A stretch of DNA of 64,000 nucleotides from contig JACZZP010000009.1 in NCBI GenBank assembly GCA_015183035.1, forward strand, positions 2,170,001 through 2,234,000, in the 5' to 3' direction. The stretch comes from Meloidogyne chitwoodi (Eukaryota; Nematoda; Chromadorea; Rhabditida; Meloidogynidae). Of this stretch, positions 35,410 to 44,759 are shown in pieces. Positions within the stretch are counted from its first letter, which is position 1, and every line of letters begins with the position of its first letter. The notes beneath the pieces were generated by a model, which was not told the DNA's origin, searched no databases, and saw only the letters and a list, made by a program, of their open reading frames with translations. A program made the translations under genes and the position numbers.

Positions 35410-36310
35410 AAAATTTAAATTGGGAAACGAGAATTAAAAAAAAATTACTCTGCCATTACCAAAACGGGAAAACCTTTAATTCCAACAATACCGATTTCAT
35501 CTTTTTCTTCCCAATATCTTAAAAAACGAGGAAAATGAATCTGAGACGGGGCACCCTTTTTATGGTTTAATATTTATATTTATTTATTTTCATTAATTTA
35601 ATTTGGCTGAAATTTTTTATATTTTTTTCGCTATTTCTGGGATTGGTTTTAATGTGTTTTATACCTAGGAGATTTTATATCAAATAAATTTACAAAATTA
35701 AAAAAATTACGTAAAATTCTTTAAATAAAATAATTTTTTCTTTTTCAATTTTTTTGATTAATCAACTGTTTAAAATTTATTTAATTTTAAAATAAAAAAA
35801 TTTAATTTTAGTTTGTTTAGCTTTGTGGAATCTTTTTTTGGAATTTTTTTTAAAATTTAATTTAAATTGATTATTAACGTCAATTAATTAATTTTTTGAT
35901 ACTTTGACTAAAAATTAAATTTTAATTTTTTATTTTAATTTATTTAAGAAATGTTGATTTGTAAAAATATTTAAAAAATTTATTTTTTGTATTTTAAAAT
36001 AAAATTTTAAATAATTATTTATAAATAATTTATCTCTTAAAAAATTTAAAAAAAATAGAAATTTATTATTTTTTATTTTTCTAATACTTAATTTAGAAAT
36101 TGAAAAAATTATTTTTTTATTAATTAATGATGAATAAAAAGATTAAATATTTTAATAATTAAAAATTTAAATTAATTTTAAAATTTTTTATTCTTTTTTA
36201 TTTTTCGATTTTTAGAAGATTATAGGTACTTTTTTAAAAATAAATATTTATTTAATTTTTAAATTTTTTATAAATTTATATAATTTTTTTGGAGTAATTT
36301 TTAATAAACC
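35410..36310. other. AT-rich spacer, no gene seen
   Basis: Almost pure A/T with low-complexity Phe/Leu/Asn-coding potential only. Parts resemble 41.0-42.0 kb (TTATTAACGTCAATTAATT and TTTTTAGAAGA motifs), so it may be an extension of the segmental duplication, too diverged to delimit. Confidence 0.5.
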
Positions 36311-36319
36311 TATACATAG

Positions 36320-36446
36320 CAGGGAAGGGCAAGTTTCGGGTTTTTAGGTCATTTTTATTTTGGATTTCATATTTCGGTTTTTATTTTTTACATTTTGTTT
36401 CGGATGTCGGATTTTGTATTTTATTTTCCAATTTTGCCCATCCCTG
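36320..36446. mobile_element. hAT-type MITE fragment, 127 bp
   Basis: Ends CAGGGAAGGGCAAG and TTGCCCATCCCTG are inverted and match the CAGNGATGGGCAA class of hAT termini. The interior is TTTCGGTTTT/TTTCGGATT low-complexity. Flanking 8-mers do not match clearly. Confidence 0.6.
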
Positions 36447-36667
36447 GTAATTCTTATGTATTTTTAAAAATTGTAAAAATAAATATAAAAATATTTAAAA
36501 TTATAAAATTTTTGAATATTTACAATTAAATATGTCAAAAATAATATAAAAATAAAATATTAATTAAATAAAAATTAAAAAAATTTATCCGATAGAGTAA
36601 TTCTTTTAAAAAATCAAAATATTTTGTTAAATAACTTTGAAACTTTTAGTTCATAAATCTTCTCTTT

Positions 36668-38373
36668 TCAATTGTTTTGATTACTGTATTCATTGTCAAT
36701 TGAGAGAATAATTTTATTATTTTCTTCTTGATAATTTTTTATTCGACTCTAAATAATTAATTTAAATTAAAATTTATTTTATTTTAATTTAAATAAAAAA
36801 AACTTGATATATAATAGTATCATTTTCATTCAGTAATATTGGCTTTGAACTTAAAATAATAAATTCAACATTTTTTATTTGTTCATTAAATTCAATTAAT
36901 TTTTGTATTTTACAATTATTTCCATATTCTTGGGTACCAACAAAATCAACTACTATTTTATCAGAATATCCATTAATAGTGTATTCAACAAAAATACAAT
37001 AAGATATTTTCATTTTATCATCTAATCCAGGTAAAACACAAATATTCTTTTCTGTCTTTGATAATTCTAATATAAAATTAAAATATAAATAATTTTTTAA
37101 ATAAATCTAGGTAAATTTTATGTATTATTTTTTATTATTTAATTTATTTATTTCCTAGTAGCAATGATGGGAAAGTTCAAAAATTTCCACGGAATAAGTT
37201 CCAGTTCCGAAGCTATATTTTTACTTTTTATTGTTCCAGTCCAAAACTATTGTGAGGTGAGGAACAAGTTCCGGAACAAGTTCCAGTACCAGAAATTTGG
37301 TATTTTCATGGTTCCAGTTCCAAACCAGTTCTGGAACTGCATAGTTCCAGAACTGAAACTTTCCCATCACTGGTCCCAGTAGATTATAAATTAAAGTTCA
37401 AGTCTACCATAATTAATTATAGTATGATTAAATGTATAATTATAATTCGAAAAGTTCTCTTTTATATTTAATATATCATATATTTGACATGTATGTGTAG
37501 CTGATTCTTTAACTCGTATTTCTTCTTTAAAAAAAGTAATTCTTCCCTTGCATTTTAAGTTGCTGCGATCTTTTCCATTTTTTGTTGCGCATCTGTAACC
37601 ATAACTTATGTTTCTTTCCGAATCTCTAGAGTATTTAAAGCATTTATAGAAATTAGTTTTAAATAACAATGCTTGATCACCTAAATAATTATCATAAAAA
37701 AATTACAAAAGTTTAAGAAGATTAATTTTAAAATAATTTAAGAACAGCCGCGGTAATCACTTAGCGAAGCTTACTCCCCCCTACGGTTTTTCAATTTTCA
37801 GGGACCTGTAACTCGGCCAGTTTTTACCTCTCGCAAGAAATTCTTGTATATTCGTGCTTAGCTCGACGAGAGGAATTGAATGGCAATTATATATTTTTAG
37901 CTCGGATCCCATATACTAAAGCGCCCCTTACCATCTATATTTTTATTTATATATTCATTATATTTGCCAAACGAAGAATTACGACTTTTGGGTATTATAA
38001 TTTCTTTATTTGTTTGGATATTGTCGATTTGTTGTTGAAGTAATTGATTTTGTGGAATATTTTGACGATAAACTTGATGAGTGCTTTCTTGTTGCGGAGG
38101 ATTATACGGTGGATTAATTTGATGGCTGTTTTGTTGTTGTAGAGCCCAAACATTATCATCAATGTAATTTTCTAAATTATAAGTAATATTAAATTATAAA
38201 ATATTAAAAAGTTAATTAATTTATTTAAACTTTTTAATTAAAAACACAAAAACTAAACCAGGCAATGATTGAAGATATTCCATAAAATTCACTCTAGAAT
38301 TATTATCTCCAGAATTTACAAAGCATTTTAAATAAATTGAAATAAAATTAAAATAAAATAAATAAAAAATCAT
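36668..38373 (-). CDS. Putative secreted FLYWCH-type zinc-finger protein
   Basis: Five exons (38373-38259, 38171-37932, 37680-37408, 37066-36804, 36748-36668) total 972 nt, or 323 residues. The N terminus MIFYLFYFNFISIYLKC is a signal-peptide-like hydrophobic stretch. It is followed by a Gln/Asn/Pro-rich region (ALQQQNSHQINPPYNPPQQE). Exon 3 carries the zinc-binding module: FYKCFKYSRDSE, YGYRCATKNGKDRSN, LKCKGRITFFKEE and ESATHTC, matching the Cys/Cys/CKxRI/HxC layout of FLYWCH domains, which derive from MULE transposases. Exon 4 encodes a beta-rich region of unknown fold. A MITE (37162-37372) lies in intron 3, a MULE fragment (37740-37925) in intron 2, and a MULE foldback starts 51 bp upstream of the ATG. 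An internal ATG at 38283 would give a cytosolic form, so secretion depends on the start used. Function unknown. Confidence 0.65.
37162..37372. mobile_element. hAT-type MITE in intron 3 of the FLYWCH gene
   Basis: Inverted ends CAATGATGGGAAAGTT and AACTTTCCCATCACTG. The interior is made of degenerate AGTTCCGGAACTG-like units. Flanks CCTAGTAG (37154-37161) and CCCAGTAG (37375-37382) match 7 of 8 with a 2-bp offset. It is closely related to 50675-50921. Confidence 0.75.
37740..37925. mobile_element. Half of a MULE-type foldback in intron 2 of the FLYWCH gene
   Basis: Shares AACAGCCGCGGTAATCACTT, GCTTACTCC and TTTTTCAATTTTCAGGGACC with the right arms of the elements at 28427-29054 and 38424-39045. 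Only the right half is present. Confidence 0.65.
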
Positions 38374-38423
38374 TGAAGATTGCTATTTTCTTTAAATTAA
38401 TTTTTTTATTTTTAAGAAAAATT

Positions 38424-39045
38424 GGCTAAACTATACTTTCCGGGGGTTTTTTAAAAACAGCCGAATTATATATCATTCGAAAGAGCTCATCGAGCTGAGT
38501 TGAATGACACTAAAATTAGTTCGCGGAAACAAGTATGGACCAAATTACAGGTCCACGAAAATTGAAAAACCATAGGGGGGCTTAAGCTCATTTTTGAGGA
38601 AAATTCGAATATGAGTATGATAGCTCATTCGAAAGATCTCTTCAAGACCTATCGAATGAGACCAAAATCGTCTTGATTGAACGATTATGAATAAAGTTAT
38701 GAAGGATCGAAGATTGCTGGAAACACACCGAACTTGGACCTATTGGGAGTGTTTTATCACTTCTTCATTTGGGAGCCCATCTCTGGTTGGCTTTTGGTAC
38801 ATGCGTCATTCTACGGCGCAAATTATAACAAACCAATTAATTCAGTGAAAATAATTTAGGAGCAGCCGCGGTAATCACCTCAAATGAGCTTACTCCCCCT
38901 ATGGTTTTTCAATTTTCGGGGACCTGTAATTTAGTCCATACTTGTTTCCGCTAACTAATTAGTGTCATTCAACTCAGCTCGATGAGCTCTTTCGAATGAT
39001 ATATAATTCGGCTGTTTTAAAACACCCTGAAAGTATAGTTTAGCC
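38424..39045. mobile_element. MULE-type foldback upstream of the FLYWCH gene
   Basis: 622-bp element with arms GGCTAAACTATACTTTCCGG... and ...CTGAAAGTATAGTTTAGCC. Both arms contain ATATCATTCGAAAGAGCTC (or complement) and ATGGTTTTTCAATTTTC. The core GAACGATTATGAATAAAGTT matches the element at 28427-29054. Flanks GAAAAATT and GAAAAATT are shared (with a one-base offset). No coding capacity. It sits 51 bp before the FLYWCH start codon, so it occupies the promoter region. Confidence 0.72.
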
Positions 39046-39049
39046 GAAA

Positions 39050-39540
39050 AATTTCTAAAAAAATGTTCTCTCTAAAATTTAGTGATTTATATATTTAAAA
39101 ATCATTTATTAGACTTTTAAGGTTTTTTAACTTTTAATAAGTTATCACATAATTACAAAATTAAATTAACTAATTTAATTAATAATTTTAAAAATTTAAA
39201 TTAATTTTTATTAATATTTTTTTTAAAGAATATTATAAATAAATAAATAAATTTAATTAATAGTAAAATATAAGGGAGAATTGCCAACATTATAATAAAA
39301 AAGAAGAGATAAATTGAGAGAATATCAAGGCTCTTTGATTGGTAAAATCTAAGTGGATTTTTCCATTATAAATTAAAAAGATTGAGTTAGAGAAGTTAGA
39401 GAAAATTTGATTGATTTTAATAAAGTCCTAACAACCACTTTTTCCGTTTCACTTTAAATTAAAAAAATTAAATTATTGATTAAATTAATATAAATTAATT
39501 TAAAATAATTTAAAATTATAATTTTTAAAAATAATATATA
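39050..39540. other. Spacer, nothing recognised
   Basis: AT-rich spacer between the MULE foldback and the second segmental-duplication copy. I see no gene, RNA or clear repeat in it. Confidence 0.5.
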
Positions 39541-39584
39541 AAATAATTTAACAACTCTGTTTAATTTTATCAAAAATTCAAAAA

Positions 39585-39828
39585 AGCAAATCCAATCAAC
39601 GTTTGTAATAGTATGCTCTGAACACTGTGACCAAGCGGCAGGTTTTGTCTGCTCCCTTTCGGGCCTGAACCGTTGCCCCGCTCTTTAAACAACCAGGAGC
39701 ACTAATGCTACCATCAATGCCCCTTGTTGACTTGGCCCTTGCTCTAGACACTCGCTCAATGCATACCCGTTAACGGATGCTTTTGCCTCCAAGTAGCTGG
39801 ATTACTAACGTTCGCCACAACGCTAGGC
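39585..39828 (-). ncRNA. SRP (7SL) RNA, copy 2, probably defective
   Basis: Same Alu-domain start (GCCTAGCGTTGTGG, AATCCAGCTACTTGGAGGC) and S-domain core (CAGGCCCGAAAGGGAGCAG, ACAAAACCTGCCGC) as the copy at 34320-34577, ending at a T6 tract. It lacks 11 bases that copy 1 has just after GTTCAGA (the ATCGCATTTGC segment of the 3' strand of helix 5) and has a few substitutions. SRP RNA families are often multicopy, so it may be transcribed. The deletion falls in a paired region and probably weakens the long stem, so I suspect a pseudogene. Confidence 0.75.
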
Positions 39829-39994
39829 GAAAGTCAATTAAAATTTATAGAATATATGATAATAAAAATAAAGAGTTGTTTTATAAATGTTTGTTAGTCT
39901 CAATTTTCTTTATTATAATTTTTATGTGTAAATTACAAATTTGAGGATGGATTTTCAATCATTTTCATCTCTTAATTTTCAATTTATTTTCATT

Positions 39995-40594
39995 TTATTT
40001 TCCAAATCTTCCACAATTAAATAAATTAAGCACAGCAACTGAACAATCCGAATATTCTTGTGTAAATTCCTTAAAATAAATAAATAAATATTTTTATTAA
40101 ATAAATTAATTAAATTAAAAACCTTTAAACATTGACAAAATTTATCTTCACAATATCTTCCTGAGCAACTAAAAATTTTGTTAACTTTTTTTAAAAAATT
40201 ATTTAAATTTACGGTGGTGATTGGCAGCAATCCTCAACTTAAAATTTAAAAATTAATTTATTTTTTTAATTTAAATATTTTTTTGAATTTATTTTTTTAA
40301 AATTTATTTTTTTTAGGTTCATAGAGAAATAAAAATATTAGAATTAATCTAAATTATAAAAATATTTACCTTTCTTCTTTTTATCACATTTTCTATTAAA
40401 CACTCTTTTTGCTTCCTAAAATTTTAATTTTAAAATAAAATAATTTAAATATTTTAATTATTAAAAAAAGAAAAACTTGCCTTAATATTATTATTGTCAC
40501 AAAATTGTTTCGATGTAATTGCATCAATCGAATTTTCATTAATAAAATAAAATAAAACAATTAAAAATATAAATAAAATATTAATTTTTTGCAT
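39995..40594 (-). CDS. Small secreted cysteine-rich protein
   Basis: Five exons (40594-40481, 40415-40370, 40237-40213, 40168-40123, 40069-39995) encode 101 residues with no internal stop. A signal peptide (MQKINILFIFLIVLFYFINE, cut near SIDA) is followed by a mature chain with ten cysteines: QFC, RKC, the CC pair in EDCCQSPP, CSGRYC, KFCQC, SDC and NC. The first intron uses a GC donor (AAG|GCAAGT), as in the other three members of the family in this window, while the other introns are GT-AG. Exon 1 is 114 nt here and in the 53113-53738 member. Intron phases are 0, 1, 2 and 0 throughout the family. A role as a secreted effector or defensin-like factor is inference. No database family is recalled. 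Confidence 0.72.
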
Positions 40595-40699
40595 TTTATT
40601 AAATAAATAAATATTTTATTTTAGATATTCTGAAATATTTTAAATATTTTTTATTTTAGAGATTAAATATAAAGTAGTCCTTAGAGATTTAAATTTGAC

Positions 40700-42100
40700 G
40701 GGAAAAGGGAATTAAAAAAAGTCTTTGCTGAGATCCAAGCCAAGAAAAGTTGGAATTCTCAAAACCTGTCTAATAAGTTTTATCTAAATTATAAAAAATC
40801 GCAAGAAAAATGAACCGAGGATTGGACCTCAATTTCCGTTTAATTTAATTTTATTTTCCTTCCAGCCTATAAATAATTTAATTAATTAGCCTTGGGATGG
40901 TTGGGCAGAAAGACTTCTTTTTAAATCTTTCACAATTTCTTTTACAATTTCTGTGATGGGTTAAATTGTTTGATAAAATGGAGATTTTATATTAAATATT
41001 TTTTTATATTTTAGTTAATTAAAGAATAAAAATTAAAAATGTTAAAATAAAATAATTTTTATTATTTACCAGCTGTTTAACTTAAAAAAATTAGATGGTT
41101 TATTTCAATAAATTATTAACGTCAAATTAAACTTTCATTTTTATTTTAAAATATTTAAAAAACGTGGATTTGTGATATCTTTTAAAAAATTAAAAAAAAT
41201 ATTTTAAAATTTAGTTTTTGCAGTAATTAATTAAAAGACAAATTAAATTATAAAAATATTTATTTATTTATTCATCACTTTTGCTTCCCAATTTTTAGAA
41301 GAAAGTAAATTATAAAAATAAATAAATATTATATTTTATTAATTTTTAAATTTTTGATAATTTTTTAAATTTATTTAAAAATATTTTTTATAAATTTATA
41401 ATTAAATAATTAAATATACCTAAATTAAATTATATTTATTTTATTAATTTATTAAATTTAAAAAAACAAAATATAATTGAAAATTAAAATTACAATAATA
41501 GGCAATTATTAGAAGATTATTTTTAGTAAATAAGTACAAAAAACATTAAGTTTGTGGAATACAATATATATGAGTATATATTTTAATTATTTAATTAAAG
41601 ACTAAAAATTAAAAATGTTAAAAAAAATAATTTTTATTTTTTTTTGTTAAAACTGTTTAAAATTTTAATAAAAAAATTTAATTTTGGTTTATTTAGCGTT
41701 ATGGAAACTTTTGTTTTACATTTTTTTAAAAATTATTAACGTCATTGATTTATTTTAATTTATTCAGTAAATTGGATTGGTGAACACGTCAAAGAAAAAT
41801 TAAATAATTATGTCTAATTTATCTCTTAAAAAATTAAAAAAATATATTTTAAAATTTAGTTTTTGTAGCAATTAATAATTAATTAAATAAAAAATTAAAT
41901 TATAAAAATATTTAAATAATTAATTTATCACTTTTACTTCCCAATTTTTAGAAGAAAGTAAGATGTTCATATTTGGAAGAATAAAGCTAATAAATATATA
42001 ATTAAAAATATATTTTGATAAATTTAAATATTCAAACAAAAAACAATTAAATATATGTAGTCAAAAAATTATAAAAAATAAATATTTTTAATTTAAAAAA
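40700..42100. other. AT-rich spacer with a diverged internal tandem repeat
   Basis: No gene seen. The segments 41040-41320 and 41600-41965 share order and wording (AAAATTTAGTTTTTG, ATTATAAAAATATTTA, CCCAATTTTTAGAAGAAAGTA), so this is a diverged direct duplication of about 0.6 kb that also resembles 35.8-36.2 kb. Confidence 0.5.
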
Positions 42101-42109
42101 AATAAATTT

Positions 42110-42960
42110 ACCTCCAATAACCAAAAAACACAAAACAATGCCCCAATTAAATTGTGACATAATAACAGAATTGCAAAGATCACTTGTACATTCATAACAA
42201 TTGCATTCTTCATTAATGTATTCGTCTTTACATTTACCACAATATTTAAGACTGCAATCAGTTAGAGATGCGCCGTAATCAAGGTTCGGTTACGGAACCG
42301 TAAAAAATTACGGTTATTTTTGATTAAGGTTACGGTAACGGATTACGGCACCTAATTACGGGAAAACCGAAAAAAATTTACACCCTATAAAATGACATTT
42401 TTGGAGAAAAAAAAATTTTCTGGAAAAGACTTATCTATAATTAAATTGTATCACTTTTTAGTGTGTTAGTCTAGGGTACTAACCTTGACGTAGGTTTAAG
42501 TCCTATGATATTTACAATATATTTTTAGGTTATCTTATAAAACTTCTTTTATTTTTCTTTCTTTTTGAAAATTTTAAATCTATTATAAAAATAAGTCATA
42601 TATTTTTAATTGCATAACTAAAAAAATTGAATTTTTGGCACGTGTATTTTTATTCAAAATGTTTGCCTGCGGCGTTAAAAAGGATTTTTTTGCAATAGTG
42701 ATTTAACAAATTTTCAAAAATTTCACCAATTGCACTAAAGAGAGGGTATTTTTATCACCAGGATTATAAAATTAAAATTACGGTTCTTATGGTTTACGGT
42801 AACGATTTACGGTGGTAAATTACGGTCACGGCTTACGGTAAATTTCACTTACGACGCATCTCTACTATAAGTACTACATTTCAAATTCACACATTTAATT
42901 TCAGTAATGCCTTTCATTTCTAATTCTTCTTTAGGCGTTAAATGTGAATGTTCTGAATGT
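42110..42960 (-). pseudogene. Ly6/ET-like surface protein, split by a MITE
   Basis: The minus strand encodes MKGITEIKCVNLKCSTY to the right of a 602-bp insertion and DCSLKYCGKCKDEYINEECN, then CYECTSDLCNSVIMSQFNW and GIVLCFLVIGG to its left. Joined conceptually, these align with the intact paralog at 45363-46072 (KCVKYYC, CNCTECTTHLCNS, LGIVLSFLVIGG). The cysteine pattern ending LCN, then a hydrophobic tail, is that of three-finger Ly6/uPAR or nematode ET-module proteins, usually GPI-anchored at the cell surface. The MITE at 42263-42864 lies in the coding exon and introduces stops. No signal-peptide exon was found upstream, where the sequence instead runs antisense into the + strand gene at 42907. 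It is thus 5'-truncated as well as interrupted. Confidence 0.7.
42263..42864. mobile_element. hAT-type MITE inserted in a Ly6-like exon
   Basis: Ends TAGAGATGCGCCGTAA and TTACGACGCATCTCTA are inverted. The ends are filled with ACGGTTACGG-type units. The flanking 8-mers CAATCAGT and CTATAAGT agree at 6 of 8. The inside has TTTGCCTGCGGCGTTAAAAA, also echoed in the MITE at 55423-56057, and a weak tRNA-like stretch near 42470-42515. Confidence 0.75.
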
Positions 42961-44751
42961 ACAAGTGATCTTTGCAATTCTGGCAGTTCTGGCATTACGG
43001 GAACTACTGGAAAGACAGGAAAACCTGACAATTCTGTAACTTCTAGCAGTCCTGGAACTACTAGAAAGACTAAAAAGACTAGAACTACTAAAAAGACTTT
43101 AACTACCAGAACTACTAAAACTACTAAAAAGACTAGAACTACTAAAAAGACTTTAACTACCAGAACTACTAAAACTACTAAAAAGACTAGAACTACTAAA
43201 AAGACTTTAACTACCAGAACTACTAAAACTACTAAAAAGACTAGAACTACTAAAAAGACTTTAACTACCAGAACTACTAAAACTACTAAAAAGACTAGAA
43301 CTACTAAAAAGACTTTAACTACCAGAACTACTAAAACTACTAAAAAGACTAGAACTACTAAAAAGACTTTAACTACCAGAACTACTAAAACTACTAAAAA
43401 GACTAGAACTACTAAAAAGACTTTAACTACCAGAACTACTAAAACTACTAAAAAGACTAGAACTACTAAAAAGACTTTAACTACCAGAACTACTAAAACT
43501 ACTAAAAAGACTAGAACTACTAAAAAGACTTTAACTACAAGAACTACTAAAACTACTAAAAAGACTAGAACTACTAAAAAGACTTTAACTACCAGAACTA
43601 CTAAAACTACTAAAAAGACTAGAACTACTAAAAAGACTTTAACTACCAGAACTACTAAAACTACTAAAAAGACTAGAACTACTAAAAAGACTTTAACTAC
43701 CAGAACTACTAAAACTACTAAAAAGACTAGAACTACTAAAAAGACTTTAACTACCAGAACTACTAAAACTACTAAAAAGACTAGAACTACTAAAAAGACT
43801 TTAACTACCAGAACTACTAAAACTACTAAAAAGACTAGAACTACTAAAAAGACTTTAACTACCAGAACTACTAAAACTACTAAAAAGACTAGAACTACTA
43901 AAAAGACTTTAACTACCAGAACTACTAAAACTACTAAAAAGACTAGAACTACTAAAAAGACTTTAACTACAAGAACTACTAAAACTACTAAAAAGACTAG
44001 AACTACTAAAAAGACTTTAACTACCAGAACTACTAAAACTACTAAAAAGACTAGAACTACTAAAAAGACTTTAACTACCAGAACTACTAAAACTACTAAA
44101 AAGACTAGAACTACTAAAAAGACTTTAACTACCAGAACTACTAAAACTACTAAAAAGACTAGAACTACTAAAAAGACTTTAACTACCAGAACTACTAAAA
44201 CTACTAAAAAGACTAGAACTACTAAAAAGACTTTAACTACCAGAACTACTAAAACTACTAAAAAGACTAGAACTACTAAAAAGACTTTAACTACCAGAAC
44301 TACTAAAACTACTAAAAAGACTAGAACTACTAAAAAGACTTTAACTACCAGAACTACTAAAACTACTAAAAAGACTAGAACTACTAAAAAGACTTTAACT
44401 ACAAGAACTACTAAAACTACTAAAAAGACTAGAACTACTAAAAAGACTTTAACTACCAGAACTACTAAAACTACTAAAAAGACTAGAACTACTAAAAAGA
44501 CTTTAACTACCAGAACTACTAAAACTACTAAAAAGACTAGAACTACTGGCAAACCTGTAAATATTGACAATTTTGGAAACTCTGGAAAAACTGCAACTTC
44601 TGGTAAACCTTTAAATACTAGAACTTCTGGAAAACCTGAAACTCCTACAAAACCTGAAAATGCTGGAAATACTGTTATTGGCATAATGTCACAATTTCAT
44701 TGGGGAATTGTTTTGTGCTTTTTGGTTATTGGAGGTAAATTTATATTTTAA
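42907..44751 (+). CDS. Ly6-like tail with giant Thr/Lys repeat (putative mucin-like surface protein)
   Basis: An open frame of 614 codons. It starts with the last cysteine block of a Ly6/ET-like domain (VKCECSECTSDLCNS), then a Thr/Ser-rich lead (GITGTTGKTGKPDNS). About 27 copies of an 18-residue unit KKTRTTKKTLTTRTTKTT follow, then GKPVNIDNFGNSGKTATSGK and PENAGNTVIGIMSQFHWG with the hydrophobic tail IVLCFLVIGGKFIF. Both edges match the paralogs at 42110 and 45363, where LCNS is followed almost directly by the MSQF/MPQI hydrophobic tail, so the repeat grew at that junction. A Thr-rich linker before a GPI-type or membrane tail suggests an O-glycosylated stalk (inference). There is no signal peptide and only three cysteines before LCN, so the 5' exons are missing or not found. 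The reverse strand is also open, a by-product of the repeat. Confidence 0.5.
   Translation: MPFISNSSLGVKCECSECTSDLCNSGSSGITGTTGKTGKPDNSVTSSSPGTTRKTKKTRTTKKTLTTRTTKTTKKTRTTKKTLTTRTTKTTKKTRTTKKTLTTRTTKTTKKTRTTKKTLTTRTTKTTKKTRTTKKTLTTRTTKTTKKTRTTKKTLTTRTTKTTKKTRTTKKTLTTRTTKTTKKTRTTKKTLTTRTTKTTKKTRTTKKTLTTRTTKTTKKTRTTKKTLTTRTTKTTKKTRTTKKTLTTRTTKTTKKTRTTKKTLTTRTTKTTKKTRTTKKTLTTRTTKTTKKTRTTKKTLTTRTTKTTKKTRTTKKTLTTRTTKTTKKTRTTKKTLTTRTTKTTKKTRTTKKTLTTRTTKTTKKTRTTKKTLTTRTTKTTKKTRTTKKTLTTRTTKTTKKTRTTKKTLTTRTTKTTKKTRTTKKTLTTRTTKTTKKTRTTKKTLTTRTTKTTKKTRTTKKTLTTRTTKTTKKTRTTKKTLTTRTTKTTKKTRTTKKTLTTRTTKTTKKTRTTKKTLTTRTTKTTKKTRTTKKTLTTRTTKTTKKTRTTGKPVNIDNFGNSGKTATSGKPLNTRTSGKPETPTKPENAGNTVIGIMSQFHWGIVLCFLVIGGKFIF
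43069..44546 (+). repeat. 54-bp tandem repeat with a 432-bp higher-order period
   Basis: About 27 nearly identical 54-bp units. A rare C-to-A variant (ACTACAAGAAC in place of ACTACCAGAAC) occurs at 43531-43540, 43963-43972 and 44395-44404, exactly 432 bp (8 units) apart each time. The array was therefore last enlarged by copying 8-unit blocks. Confidence 0.95.
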
Positions 44752-44759
44752 AAATTAAA

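Larger units (their letters stand above)
39541..40690. repeat. Segmental duplication, copy 2 (SRP RNA plus secreted gene)
   Basis: Direct copy of 34260-35400 about 5.3 kb away, with small indels. Here the secreted gene is intact while the SRP RNA has an 11-bp deletion, the reverse of copy 1. Confidence 0.85.

Noticed and set aside
42470..42515. tRNA-like stretch (GTTAGTCTAGGGTA ... GGTTTAAGTCC) inside a MITE
   Set aside because: Box-A and box-B resemblance is visible, but spacing is short and no acceptor stem closes. Too weak to call a tRNA.
42849..44684. A 611-codon open frame on the minus strand (LVVLVFLVVLVVLVVKVF repeats)
   Set aside because: It is the antisense shadow of the 54-bp repeat. 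The + strand frame is flanked by real Ly6-like and membrane-tail sequence, while this one has no supported ends.
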